Origin: Leifsonia sp. TF02-11
GTDB lineage: Bacteria > Actinomycetota > Actinomycetes > Actinomycetales > Microbacteriaceae
Length of the DNA stretch: 64,000 nucleotides
Direction of reading: 5' to 3'
Assembly (NCBI RefSeq): GCF_017565305.1
Contig: NZ_JAGEKP010000024.1
Coordinates: forward strand, 62,001 to 126,000
The translations under genes were made by a program, and so were the position numbers. The notes beneath the pieces are model-generated. The model was not told where the DNA came from and made no database searches. It worked only from the letters and a program-made list of their open reading frames with translations. Position 1 is the stretch's first letter; the number at the start of each line of letters is the position of its first letter. This document shows positions 40,165-47,685 of this stretch, piece by piece.

Positions 40165-40601
40165 CGCAACGTCGCCTCGAGTCGCGGGAGGACGGCCTGC
40201 AGCTCGACCTGGGCCTCGGCCTCGGCGGCGGCGTCCACGCGGTCGCGGGCGTCCCACAGCGCGGCCTTGGCCCGGAGGTAGTCGAGGTGCGTGCGCAGCG
40301 TCACGATCTGCTCCTCCACCCGCTCCGCGTGCCGCAGCAGGATGTCCCGCTGCTCGCCCGCCTTGTCGTGCCCGCGCCGCCGGTTGGCCTGGTACGTGCG
40401 CATGTCCTCGATGCCGACGCCCATCGCGCGCAGGCAGGCGAACATCTGCGCCGCGTCGAGGTCGTCGTCGCTGTACCTCCTGTGGCCGCTGCTGTCGTCG
40501 CGGGCGATCGGCCCGAGCAGTCCGACCTCCTCGTAGTACCGCAGCGTCGGCTCACTGAGCCCGCTCTGCCGGGACACGTCCTGGATGCTGAAACTGGTCA
40601 T
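40161..40601 (-). CDS. MerR-family regulator
   Basis: This 146-residue protein has a MerR wHTH in residues 1-75 (FSIQDVSRQSGLSEPTLRYY, then 'SGHRRYSDDDLDAAQMFACL') followed by a long dimerisation helix and 'AQVELQAVLPRLEATL'. Only one Cys is present, so neither SoxR-type iron-sulfur nor metal sensing is likely; a small organic or redox-derived effector is expected. The promoter has the 19-bp spacer and central palindrome typical of MerR activation and autoregulation. It is co-translated with the reductase that follows. Confidence 0.9.
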   Translation of the reverse strand: MTSFSIQDVSRQSGLSEPTLRYYEEVGLLGPIARDDSSGHRRYSDDDLDAAQMFACLRAMGVGIEDMRTYQANRRRGHDKAGEQRDILLRHAERVEEQIVTLRTHLDYLRAKAALWDARDRVDAAAEAEAQVELQAVLPRLEATLR

Positions 40602-40607
40602 GCCTCC

Positions 40608-40638
40608 ATCAGAACAGACCTCAAGCGCTTGAGGTCAA
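40608..40638 (-). promoter_or_regulatory. MerR-type promoter with 19-bp spacer and SoxR-box-like palindrome
   Basis: On the minus strand TTGACC (40638-40633) and TCTGAT (40613-40608) are 19 bases apart. The perfect palindrome ACCTCAAGCGCTTGAGGT (40618-40635) fills the spacer. This over-long spacer is the hallmark of MerR-controlled promoters, where bound regulator twists DNA to bring the boxes into register. Confidence 0.82.
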
Positions 40639-40692
40639 GGGGCGTTCAGCGATGATCGACGAACCCGTCGGCGAAGGTCAGGCGCTGCCGCG

Positions 40693-41439
40693 TCACTTCC
40701 GCGCCAACCACCCCGCGAGCCCCTGCCAGAGCGGCGCGTAGCCCGCCCACTCCATGAACTGCGGCGGCGCCCAGTGCGGCGACATGTCGGAGGTGAACAC
40801 GCCCGCACGGCCCGCGCCGGCGGTGCCGAGTGCGACGAGCGGGTCGTCGCCGATCGTTGCCGGCACGATCGAGCCCGGCTTGGCGACGGTCCGGTTGTAG
40901 CCGAGCAGCGCCGGCCAGTCCGACCCGACTCCGCCGAGCGCGGCGTGCGCGGCATCCACGACCGCGGGCACGACGCCCTCCGGGTGCTCCTCGCGGTCGT
41001 CGTGCCGCAGCACCTCGACCGGCAGCAGAGCTGCCAGCGGGCTGTCGGCGTAGCGCGCCTTGGCGTCGATGCCCGCGAACGAGAGGTAGCCACCCACCAT
41101 GAGCAGGCCGGCACCGGCGAGCACGTGGTCGCGGATGATCTCGAGCCGGTTCGGCTCCGCCTGGCTGCGGTTGAACACGGAGCGGGTCAGCAGGAAGCTG
41201 TTCGCCCCGACATCGCTGATGATCACGAGGTCGTACTGCCGGATCCACGCGGGGTCCGTGGGGAAGGCGGACTCGATGGTGTGCGCCGGGAGGTAGTCGA
41301 CCTCCCAGCCGCCGGAGCGGAGGGCGCCCGCGAACTGGTGGCCGCCCTCGACGTACTCGGTCGTGGTGAAGGAGTCGAAACCCTTCTGATGGATCATGTG
41401 GGTGGTCCAGGACTCACCGAGGAGGAGTGCTTTGGTCAT
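40693..41439 (-). CDS. Glutamine-amidotransferase-like protein (DUF1355 type)
   Basis: This 248-residue protein has a flavodoxin/class I amidotransferase-like fold: 'KALLLGESWTTHMIHQKGFDSF' at the N-terminus and 'YDLVIISDVGANSFLL', then 'GAGLLMVGGYLSFAGIDAKARYADSPLAALLPVEV'. This is the signature of the putative cytoplasmic amidotransferase family (DUF1355). The usual GATase nucleophile Cys is not evident after GGYLSF, so hydrolase activity is doubtful. It is the last gene of an operon with an MBL lactonase, an arginase-family enzyme and an NCS1 permease. GAAAGGCG precedes the ATG. Confidence 0.75.
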   Translation of the reverse strand: MTKALLLGESWTTHMIHQKGFDSFTTTEYVEGGHQFAGALRSGGWEVDYLPAHTIESAFPTDPAWIRQYDLVIISDVGANSFLLTRSVFNRSQAEPNRLEIIRDHVLAGAGLLMVGGYLSFAGIDAKARYADSPLAALLPVEVLRHDDREEHPEGVVPAVVDAAHAALGGVGSDWPALLGYNRTVAKPGSIVPATIGDDPLVALGTAGAGRAGVFTSDMSPHWAPPQFMEWAGYAPLWQGLAGWLARK

Positions 41440-41449
41440 GGTTCGCCTT

Positions 41450-42274
41450 TCAGCCGATCGTGCCGGTGGGGTGGACTTCGAGGAACTTCCAGTCGTGCTC
41501 CGGGACGATGATGTCCGCCTCCCTGTGCAGCCGCTCGTAGCCGGCCATCAGGTCGGGGAGGTCCCAGTAGGAGCCCATCGGCCAATTCAGCTCGAGGTTC
41601 CGGTAGTTGTACATCACGTCGCTGGTCAGGCAGACGGTGCCCGCATCGGTCGACACCATGACGACCATGCAGCCGGGGGTGTGCCCGCCGATCTTCACGA
41701 GCCGCACCGCGGGGTCGAGCTGGTGGTCGCCGTCGATGACCTCCAGGCGGTCGCGGACGGCCTCGATCTTGTAGGCGTACTCCGGGTAGTAGAACATGCA
41801 GAAGGTCGGCGGCTCCTCGGCCTGCGGCAGCTCGTCCTTCTGCACGATGAACCGCGCGTTCGGGAACAGCTCGTTGTTGCCGACATGGTCGAAGTGCAGG
41901 TGCGTGAGCACGACGACGTCCACGTCCTCCGGCGCGACGCCGTGGGCGGCGAGACCGGCGACCAGGTCCTGATCGTGGCTGCGGGAGGCGACGAAGTCCA
42001 CCCCGTAGCGGCTCTGCATCTCCGACACCTCGTCGATGTCGCCGAGGCCGGTGTCGATGAGGATGGTCTGCTCTGCGCCCTGGATGAGCCAGACGGGGAC
42101 AGGCACCATCACCCCGGAGTGCACGGAGCCGTCGCGGCGGACGATGTCGTCGCGCCAGCCGAACGGCCTGCGCTCCTCCTCCGGCAGTTCGGGGTGCGCA
42201 CCCGAGTTCAGCAGTGAGACGGCGAGGGAGCTTTCCAGCTCGCCGGTGACGATGTGGTGGATCTTGACGCTCAT
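41450..42274 (-). CDS. Metallo-beta-lactamase-fold hydrolase (N-acyl-homoserine-lactonase-like)
   Basis: This 274-residue protein carries HLHFDH (His125, His127, Asp129, His130), a further His in GGHTPGC (about 198), Asp in SDVMY and His in PEHDW, so the binuclear metal site is complete. The overall layout resembles the AiiA-type lactonase subfamily. These open lactone or cyclic amide rings. In an operon with an NCS1-type nucleobase or hydantoin-like permease and a ureohydrolase, opening of a cyclic nitrogen compound is more plausible than quorum quenching. It ends ten bases before the amidotransferase-like gene. Confidence 0.87.
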   Translation of the reverse strand: MSVKIHHIVTGELESSLAVSLLNSGAHPELPEEERRPFGWRDDIVRRDGSVHSGVMVPVPVWLIQGAEQTILIDTGLGDIDEVSEMQSRYGVDFVASRSHDQDLVAGLAAHGVAPEDVDVVVLTHLHFDHVGNNELFPNARFIVQKDELPQAEEPPTFCMFYYPEYAYKIEAVRDRLEVIDGDHQLDPAVRLVKIGGHTPGCMVVMVSTDAGTVCLTSDVMYNYRNLELNWPMGSYWDLPDLMAGYERLHREADIIVPEHDWKFLEVHPTGTIG

Positions 42275-42297
42275 GGTGGCTTTCTCTGGTGTCTCTC

Positions 42298-43173
42298 TCA
42301 GTCGTTCAGCAGGGGCAGCGATCGCAGCACGGTCCGCAGGACCATGGCCTCGCGGGGGACGAATTCGGCCACCGTGAGGCCGACGAGGTTCGCCGCCTCT
42401 GCGACCGCGGCGACGGTCGCCACGGCGGTTGCCGCGGTGATGCCGTTCTTCTCCCACGCCATGCCGAAGGCGATCTCGTCGCTGTCGATGACATCCAGGT
42501 CGAAGTGCAGCGCGACATTGCGGTGGCCGGTGGAGCGCACCCACTCGACGACGGCGGCCACGAACTCCTCCTGAGGGGCCGGCGCCAGGATCTTCAGGCC
42601 CCAGCCCTCGATGTGCGAGGGGTCCTGGTCGTCCCAGCCGCGGGCCCCCGCCAGCAGCACGTCCGCCGGCGTGACCCGGCCGGGGAGGCTGTCCAGGACG
42701 GTCTGGTCGCCTTTGCCGATCAGGTGGGTGACCACCATGGTGTTCAGCCCGTGATTGGGGCCGCCGGGGAGGTTGCAGTCGGCGTGGCCGTCCAGCCAGA
42801 TGACGGCGAGGTCGTCCGGATAGCGGTCGGCCAGGTACGAGAACGGCGCCATGCTCACCGAGCAGCTGCCCCCGAGCGTGACGACACGGTCGGCGTCGTG
42901 GGAGCGCATCAGCTCCAGGGCGGCGGCGTTCTGGCCGAGCACGACGTCCTTGGCGACGATCCCGTCGCGGTCGATCGGCTCTGGATCGTACGTCCCGACG
43001 GGGACCGTCTCGACCGGGCCGGAGCCTGCAGGCGCCAGCAGGGCGGTGATCCTGCCGCCGATCCCGTAGGCGAGGCGGCCCTCCTCGTCGCTGAGGCCGG
43101 GGGTGAGACCGTCGACGGCGCGGGGCTCTCCACCCTGCCACTGCGGCCAGTTCAGTCGGAGGGTGGTGCTCAT
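42298..43173 (-). CDS. Arginase/agmatinase-family hydrolase
   Basis: This 291-residue ureohydrolase superfamily protein has 'IWLDGHADCN' (Asp118, His120 and Asp122 ligands) and HFDLDVIDSDE (two Asp ligands), which are preserved. The usual GGDHS is GGSCS, so the first His ligand is replaced by Cys104. A modified metal site may still be active. The family hydrolyses arginine, agmatine, guanidinobutyrate or formiminoglutamate to release urea or formamide. It overlaps the NCS1 permease gene by ATGA and precedes the MBL hydrolase, so it probably acts on the imported nitrogen compound or its ring-opened product. Confidence 0.85.
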   Translation of the reverse strand: MSTTLRLNWPQWQGGEPRAVDGLTPGLSDEEGRLAYGIGGRITALLAPAGSGPVETVPVGTYDPEPIDRDGIVAKDVVLGQNAAALELMRSHDADRVVTLGGSCSVSMAPFSYLADRYPDDLAVIWLDGHADCNLPGGPNHGLNTMVVTHLIGKGDQTVLDSLPGRVTPADVLLAGARGWDDQDPSHIEGWGLKILAPAPQEEFVAAVVEWVRSTGHRNVALHFDLDVIDSDEIAFGMAWEKNGITAATAVATVAAVAEAANLVGLTVAEFVPREAMVLRTVLRSLPLLND

Positions 43174-44633
43174 TCCGTGCTCCCTGCTGTCGAAAGCGCC
43201 GGCGCTTCCTCGTGGTTGTGGATGGTGTTGATCGGTGCGGCGGCGACCGCTTCGTACTCGGCGGCGCGGTCGAAGTTGCGCGTCAGGATCAGGTAGAGAC
43301 CGCCGGAGACGACCAGCCCGACGAGGAAGGAGAAGTCCGCTCCGCCCATCGCCGCGGCGGCGGGACCGACCCAGACGGTGGTGCTGAAGAACGGGATCAT
43401 GACGACGAACCCGACCGCGTAGCTGATCATCCCTGCCTTGCCCCAGCGTCCGTAGATGCCGCCGTCCTGCTTGAGGATGTCGGAGATGGAGAGGATGCCG
43501 CGGCGGACGATGTAGTAGTCGGTGAGGTTGACCGCGGTCCACGGGATCAGGAAGTAGACGAGGATCGCGAGGAACACCGAGAAGGAGCCGAGGGCGCTGT
43601 TGGGGACGAACAGGCTGGCACCGATCACCAGCAGGCCGATGACCGTGATCGCGGTGGCGCGCACCCGGAAGGTCGAGGTGAACCGCCGGAAGCCTTCGAT
43701 GGCGGTCAGGAACGCGACGGAGCCGCTGTAGAAGGCCACGGCCACAGCGTTCAGGCAGGTGATGAGCGAGACGATCATCACGACCACGGCCAGCCCGGGC
43801 AGCATCGCGTCGGAGAGCTTGGCGAACCCGCCGACCGTGTCGGCCTTCGGGTACGCGATGGCCAGGATCGCGCCGAGGATCTCGATCCAGACGGCGCTGA
43901 CCAGGGTGCCGCCGAACACGGACGCCGAGACCTTCGCGCCCGAGATGTTGACGGGGAGGTAGCGGGTGTAGTCGGAGACGACGGGCGCAACGGCGACCTG
44001 GAAGGTCGCGGCCGCGGCGAACTGCATCAGGAACGGAGCGAGGATGAACGTGCTGTTCGCCATCATCTCGCCGACCGGGAGCAACGTGACGGCGCCGACG
44101 GTGAGGACGACGAGGGTCGCGACCATGATCCACGACACGGTCTTCTCGGCGAACATGACCAGGCGGTACCCGATCGTGGCGACGACGAGCGCCACCAGTC
44201 CGACCAGCACCTGGAGCAGCCCCGACGGCACCTCCTTGACCACGATGCCCAACGAGCTGGCGCCGGTCTGCACGTAGAAGATGGCGAAGCCGAACTGGAC
44301 GATCGTGGCAGCGACGAGCGGGAGGACGGCGCCGCGCGAGCCGAACTGCGCGCGCGACTGGATCATCTGGGGAAGTCCCATCCGCGGGCCCTGGGCGCCG
44401 TGGAAGGCCTGGAACAGGGTGCCGAAGACGCTGCCGACGACGATCGCGACGATCGTCCAGGGGAGGCTGAGGCCCGAGAGCGGCCCGAGGGCGCCGGTCG
44501 CCGCCGTCAGGAACGACGCGTTGATCATGAACCAGAGCTGGGTCTGCGACAGGAGGTTGCCGTTGCGCTCGGTGAGCGGGACGTAGTCGAAGGAACGCCC
44601 TTCGAGGAGCGGGGAGTTCTGCTTGGGTTCCAA
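43170..44633 (-). CDS. NCS1-family permease (cytosine/purine/hydantoin type)
   Basis: This 487-residue protein has 12 predicted membrane helices. 'NLLSQTQLWFMINASFLTAATGAL' is helix I with its substrate-contact region, and 'GAQGPRMGLPQMIQSRAQFGSRGAVLPLVAA' is the typical NCS1 loop after helix II, as in CodB/PucI/allantoin permeases. It imports a nucleobase-like ring compound with Na+ or H+. It starts with a rare TTG, eight bases after AAAGG, the only TTG start I favour here. It is the first gene of the operon controlled by the divergently placed LacI sites upstream. Confidence 0.9.
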   Translation of the reverse strand: MEPKQNSPLLEGRSFDYVPLTERNGNLLSQTQLWFMINASFLTAATGALGPLSGLSLPWTIVAIVVGSVFGTLFQAFHGAQGPRMGLPQMIQSRAQFGSRGAVLPLVAATIVQFGFAIFYVQTGASSLGIVVKEVPSGLLQVLVGLVALVVATIGYRLVMFAEKTVSWIMVATLVVLTVGAVTLLPVGEMMANSTFILAPFLMQFAAAATFQVAVAPVVSDYTRYLPVNISGAKVSASVFGGTLVSAVWIEILGAILAIAYPKADTVGGFAKLSDAMLPGLAVVVMIVSLITCLNAVAVAFYSGSVAFLTAIEGFRRFTSTFRVRATAITVIGLLVIGASLFVPNSALGSFSVFLAILVYFLIPWTAVNLTDYYIVRRGILSISDILKQDGGIYGRWGKAGMISYAVGFVVMIPFFSTTVWVGPAAAAMGGADFSFLVGLVVSGGLYLILTRNFDRAAEYEAVAAAPINTIHNHEEAPALSTAGSTE

Positions 44634-44700
44634 GATTGTGACCTTTCGGGAAGGCCCGTCGCCTTTGACGTTGCGATCGGGAACGTGCTGCGCACATCAT

Positions 44701-44745
44701 CGTTGTGCGACATTGCGCAACGATACACACAAACGGTGCGCAACG
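44701..44745. promoter_or_regulatory. LacI-type operators upstream of the NCS1 operon
   Basis: CGTTGTGCGACATTGCGCAACG (22 bases at 44701-44722) is an inverted pair with TTGCGCAA at 44713-44720, and CGGTGCGCAACG is at 44734-44745. GTTGCGCA-type CG-centred sites are usual for LacI proteins. The regulator gene lies immediately upstream. Confidence 0.6.
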
Positions 44746-44771
44746 CCAAGTCCCCCCCGGCAGAACCTCCT

Positions 44772-45791
44772 CTAGGTCAGCGCGGCGGTCGACTCCCGCA
44801 CGACCAGTGTCACCGGGACGACGACCGGACCCCCCTCCGCGCGCCCGGCGGCGAGTGCGGAAAGCAAGGACGACGTCGCGGCCTCCGCCAGCTTGGCGAG
44901 CGGAGTGTGGACGGTGGTCAGCCGCGGCGTGACGTGCGAGGCGGCCGGGATGTCGTCGAAACCGACGACCGAGAGCTCTCCCGGCACGGAGAGCTGGATC
45001 TGCGAGGCGGCGTTGAGGACGCCGACGGCGATCTCGTCGGCGGCCACGAACACCGCGGTCGGGCGCTCGCCCTCGAACGAGAGCAGCTGCGTGAGCGCGG
45101 CGAAACCGAAGTCCTCGCTGCACTCCCCCTCGAGGTCGAACTGGTGGGCGATCTCGATGCCTGCCGCGCGCAGCCCGTCCTCGTAACCGCGGCGGCGGGC
45201 GGCCACGGGCGCCAGATCGCGCGGGCCGCTGATGAACGCGATCTCGCTGTGCCCGAGCCGGGTCAGGTAGGTGATCACCTGGCGGGCGCCGGAGTAGTTG
45301 TCGAGATCGACACCGGCCGAGGCCCGCGCCTGCGGCTCCTCCTCCACGGTGATCAGCGGAACGCCCCTCAGCTCGAGGAGGTCCCGAAGCTCGGACGTCT
45401 GCGCCCCGCCGATCGAGATGGCCCCGATGACGCCGGCGCCGAGCAGGGCGCGCACCCCGGCGAGCGGGTCGATCGCGTTGGCGACGATGGACAGCGTCAC
45501 GGGCGAGTACCCGGCGGCCTCCAAGCCGCGCGCGCTGTGCTCGGCGAAGGCCGCGTAGTAGGCGTTGCCGAGATCGGAGACGACGATGATGACCAGCCGG
45601 GGCTCGTGCCGCTCGCCGACCCCGAGTGGGTCGCGCGCGACCATGTGCCGGTACCCGAGCCGGTCGATCGCCTCACGGATCCGCGACTCGGTCTCCGGCG
45701 CGACGCGCAGATTGCCCGCGAGGAAACGCGACACCGTCGACGTCGCGACGTTGGCCTCCGCCGCGACGGCCCCCATACTCGGCTGCTTCAC
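44772..45791 (-). CDS. LacI-family transcriptional regulator (NCS1 operon)
   Basis: This 339-residue protein has the LacI HTH at residues 2-25 (MGAVAAEANVATSTVSRFL) with hinge helix, followed by a periplasmic-binding-protein effector domain ('LVIIVVSDLGNAYYAAFAEHSARGLEAAGY', 'VVGFDDIPAASHVTPRLTTVHTPLAKL'). It lies 138 bases upstream of the permease operon on the same strand and is probably its repressor; TACGCAACA repeats lie over its own promoter. The start GTG has GGGAGGG seven bases upstream. The effector is likely the transported compound. Confidence 0.92.
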   Translation of the reverse strand: MKQPSMGAVAAEANVATSTVSRFLAGNLRVAPETESRIREAIDRLGYRHMVARDPLGVGERHEPRLVIIVVSDLGNAYYAAFAEHSARGLEAAGYSPVTLSIVANAIDPLAGVRALLGAGVIGAISIGGAQTSELRDLLELRGVPLITVEEEPQARASAGVDLDNYSGARQVITYLTRLGHSEIAFISGPRDLAPVAARRRGYEDGLRAAGIEIAHQFDLEGECSEDFGFAALTQLLSFEGERPTAVFVAADEIAVGVLNAASQIQLSVPGELSVVGFDDIPAASHVTPRLTTVHTPLAKLAEAATSSLLSALAAGRAEGGPVVVPVTLVVRESTAALT

Positions 45792-45821
45792 GAAAACGCC
45801 CTCCCTGCTTCGAGCAATGTC

Positions 45822-45842
45822 TACGCAACAGTGTACGCAACA
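45822..45842. promoter_or_regulatory. Direct repeat TACGCAACA upstream of the LacI gene
   Basis: TACGCAACA occurs at 45822-45830 and again at 45834-45842, 12 bp apart. The core GTTGCGTA on the other strand is close to the GTTGCGCA core upstream of the permease, so the LacI protein may bind both regions. Confidence 0.5.
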
Positions 45843-45858
45843 AAGTGTGCGGGCGGCG

Positions 45859-46863
45859 TCAGGCCTCCGGAGACGCGGAGCCCATCCTCACGACGATCTT
45901 CCCGCCGGAGCGACGCCGGGACTCGAGGAGCCGGTAGGCGTCCACGACGTGATCGAGGTCGAAGACGCGATCGACGACCGGTCGCAGGTCACCGTCGGCC
46001 ACCCCGTCCGCCAAGAAGGAGGCCATCCGTGCGACGACCTCCGGGTCGCCGAGCTGGTCGAAACCGCGGTATCCGACGACCCGCACCCGACCGTCCTCCG
46101 GAGCCGGAGTCGGACGCGGATCGAGGAAGCCGGCCTCCACCAGCAGGCCACCCGTGCGGGCGGCCGCGAGGAGCTCCGGTTGGCCCGGGCCGCGGACCAG
46201 GTCGAGCACGACGTCCGCTCCTGTCTCGGCGGTGTGCGAGCGTACCGCCGCGGGGATGTCGTCCCTGCCCGCCACCACGACCGCAGCGGCGCCGGCGGCG
46301 CGCAGTGCGTCGGCCTTCGCGGGATCGCGGGTGATCGCGATCGGGCGCGCCCCCAGCCGCGCGGCGACCTGGACAGCCGCCCTGCCGACACTGCCCGATG
46401 CGCCGGTCACCAGCACCGAATCGCCCTCCCGCAGGTCGGCGACCGCCGCGAGGGTCCCGAACGCGGTCGAGAAGCCGACCCAGACCGCCGCGGCCTCGGC
46501 CACCTCCAGACCGGCGGGTCGCCGGACGAGCGAACCGCTCGGCAGGTTCGTGTACTCGGCTGCGACGCCGCGGACGTCGGAGTCGGGCACGGAGGTCACG
46601 AGGACCGGATCCCCGACCGACAGCGTGCCGACGCCCGGCCCGAGGGCGTCGACGATACCGGTCGCCTCGACACCGGTCCGCGCGTGCGGCAGCCGCACCG
46701 GCACCGGCAGCGCTCCCGTTCGCAGCATCGAGTCGAGCGGGTTGAGGGCGAAGGCCTCGATCCGCACGCGGACCTCTCCTGCCGACGGCGCGAGCGGTTC
46801 CTCCTCGACCACGTGCAGCACTTCCGGGCCTCCGAGCTCGTCGAACACCACCACTTTGGACAC
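45859..46863 (-). CDS. NADP-dependent quinone-oxidoreductase-like enzyme (zinc-lacking MDR)
   Basis: This 334-residue medium-chain reductase has a Rossmann motif VLVTGASGSVGRAAVQ (about 143-158) and 'PIAITRDPAKADALRAAGAA', where the Arg fits NADPH. There are no structural-zinc Cys and no catalytic zinc ligands, placing it with quinone or enone reductases (QOR/YhdH-like). It reduces quinones or alpha,beta-unsaturated carbonyls. The GTG start has AGGAGG five bases upstream. An HxlR regulator gene is divergent across 88 bases, and that arrangement is common for electrophile-induced reductases. Confidence 0.9.
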   Translation of the reverse strand: MSKVVVFDELGGPEVLHVVEEEPLAPSAGEVRVRIEAFALNPLDSMLRTGALPVPVRLPHARTGVEATGIVDALGPGVGTLSVGDPVLVTSVPDSDVRGVAAEYTNLPSGSLVRRPAGLEVAEAAAVWVGFSTAFGTLAAVADLREGDSVLVTGASGSVGRAAVQVAARLGARPIAITRDPAKADALRAAGAAAVVVAGRDDIPAAVRSHTAETGADVVLDLVRGPGQPELLAAARTGGLLVEAGFLDPRPTPAPEDGRVRVVGYRGFDQLGDPEVVARMASFLADGVADGDLRPVVDRVFDLDHVVDAYRLLESRRRSGGKIVVRMGSASPEA

Positions 46864-46922
46864 TGCGACCTCCTGTCGAACCCGACCCCGGTGATCGTGG
46901 TTCGCCCTTCACGTTACGGAGC

Positions 46923-46945
46923 ACCTCGTTACCGCGAGGTACCGT
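46923..46945 (+). promoter_or_regulatory. Inverted repeat and -10 box of the HxlR gene
   Basis: ACCTCG (46923-46928) and CGAGGT (46935-46940) form arms around six bases. TACCGT (46940-46945) lies six bases before GTG 46952, again a leaderless layout. The inverted repeat would let HxlR control both divergent genes. Confidence 0.55.
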
Positions 46946-46951
46946 GGCCTG

Positions 46952-47362
46952 GTGCAGAATTCGGCTTCGTCGTTCCTCGCGGACTGCCCGGCCCGTCTGG
47001 CCGTCGAGATCCTCGCGGACAAGTGGTCAGCGCTCGTCCTCTTCGCCCTCGGGTCCCGGCCGCTTCGGCACGGTGAGCTCGTCGACCGCATCGGCGGCGT
47101 CTCCCGCAAGGTGCTCACCGAGACGCTCCGCAGACTCCAGGGGTACGGACTGCTCGATCGCATCGAGGGGCCATCGCGACGGATCGACTACCGGCTCACC
47201 GACCTCGGCCGGACGCTCGTCGCCCCGATCGAGACGCTCAACGCCTGGGCGCACGAGAACGCCGCGGCGATCGAGTCGTTCGTCTCGGGAGCCGACGACG
47301 CCGATGAGGAAGCCGCGCAACCCGCCGAGGGGCACGCAGTGGCCCCGAAAACCGCCGGATAG
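46952..47362 (+). CDS. HxlR-family transcriptional regulator
   Basis: This 136-residue protein has a winged helix of the HxlR type: Cys12 in 'ADCPARLAVEILADKWSALVLFAL', the recognition region 'GGVSRKVLTETLRRLQGYGLL' and wing 'PSRRIDYRLTDLG'. The Cys before the first helix is the residue that senses oxidants or electrophiles in several HxlR proteins. The last 25 residues are acidic and probably disordered. It very probably controls the divergent quinone-reductase-like gene. No ribosome site is seen; the start fits a leaderless mRNA. Confidence 0.9.
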   Translation: MQNSASSFLADCPARLAVEILADKWSALVLFALGSRPLRHGELVDRIGGVSRKVLTETLRRLQGYGLLDRIEGPSRRIDYRLTDLGRTLVAPIETLNAWAHENAAAIESFVSGADDADEEAAQPAEGHAVAPKTAG

Positions 47363-47368
47363 GGGCGC

Positions 47369-47605
47369 TTACCCACCCTTCGCGGTCGTGCCGCGGAACG
47401 GCGTGAGCCTGCGCGCCGCCGCCCGCATCACGTACGCGATCGCGGCGGAGCGCACCGGGTCGGCGTCGAAGTCGACGGAGTCAAGGTCGGATCCCGCGCA
47501 CGGCTCGCCGTTGCCGAGGACGTGGACGGGCAGCTTTCCGCCGGCCGCGACCGGCCGATCCTGCCCGCAATATGCGCACGACATGAGGATGAAAGGCGCC
47601 GTCAT
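47369..47605 (-). CDS. Small CxxC protein of unknown function
   Basis: This 78-residue protein has SCAYCGQ (CxxC) near residue 10 and a third Cys in 'GEPCAGSD', resembling half of a zinc ribbon. The C-terminal half is helical ('VRSAAIAYVMRAAARRL'). The start could be ATG 47605 or ATG 47584 just before the Cys motif; neither has a strong ribosome site. It is convergent with the HxlR gene across six bases. No family recognised. Confidence 0.5.
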   Translation of the reverse strand: MTAPFILMSCAYCGQDRPVAAGGKLPVHVLGNGEPCAGSDLDSVDFDADPVRSAAIAYVMRAAARRLTPFRGTTAKGG

Positions 47606-47685
47606 CCCCCGAATCTAGGAGCCGGGGGTTTCGGTGCGATTTCGGGCCGGCGACGAGTTGACGACGATCCGGCGCCGGCACCGGG

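Noticed and set aside
40161-40601. SoxR
   Set aside because: The operator looks like a SoxR box, but the protein lacks the four-cysteine cluster needed for the [2Fe-2S] centre.
41450-42274. Quorum-quenching AHL lactonase as the main role
   Set aside because: The fold fits, but the operon partners are a ring-compound permease and a ureohydrolase, which point to catabolism; no quorum-sensing gene is present.
43212-46334. A very long open frame (over 1000 codons) on the + strand across the NCS1 and LacI genes
   Set aside because: It is an antisense shadow: its product is dominated by Arg, Asp, Gly and His repeats with no domain, while the opposite strand carries four recognisable genes with ribosome sites.
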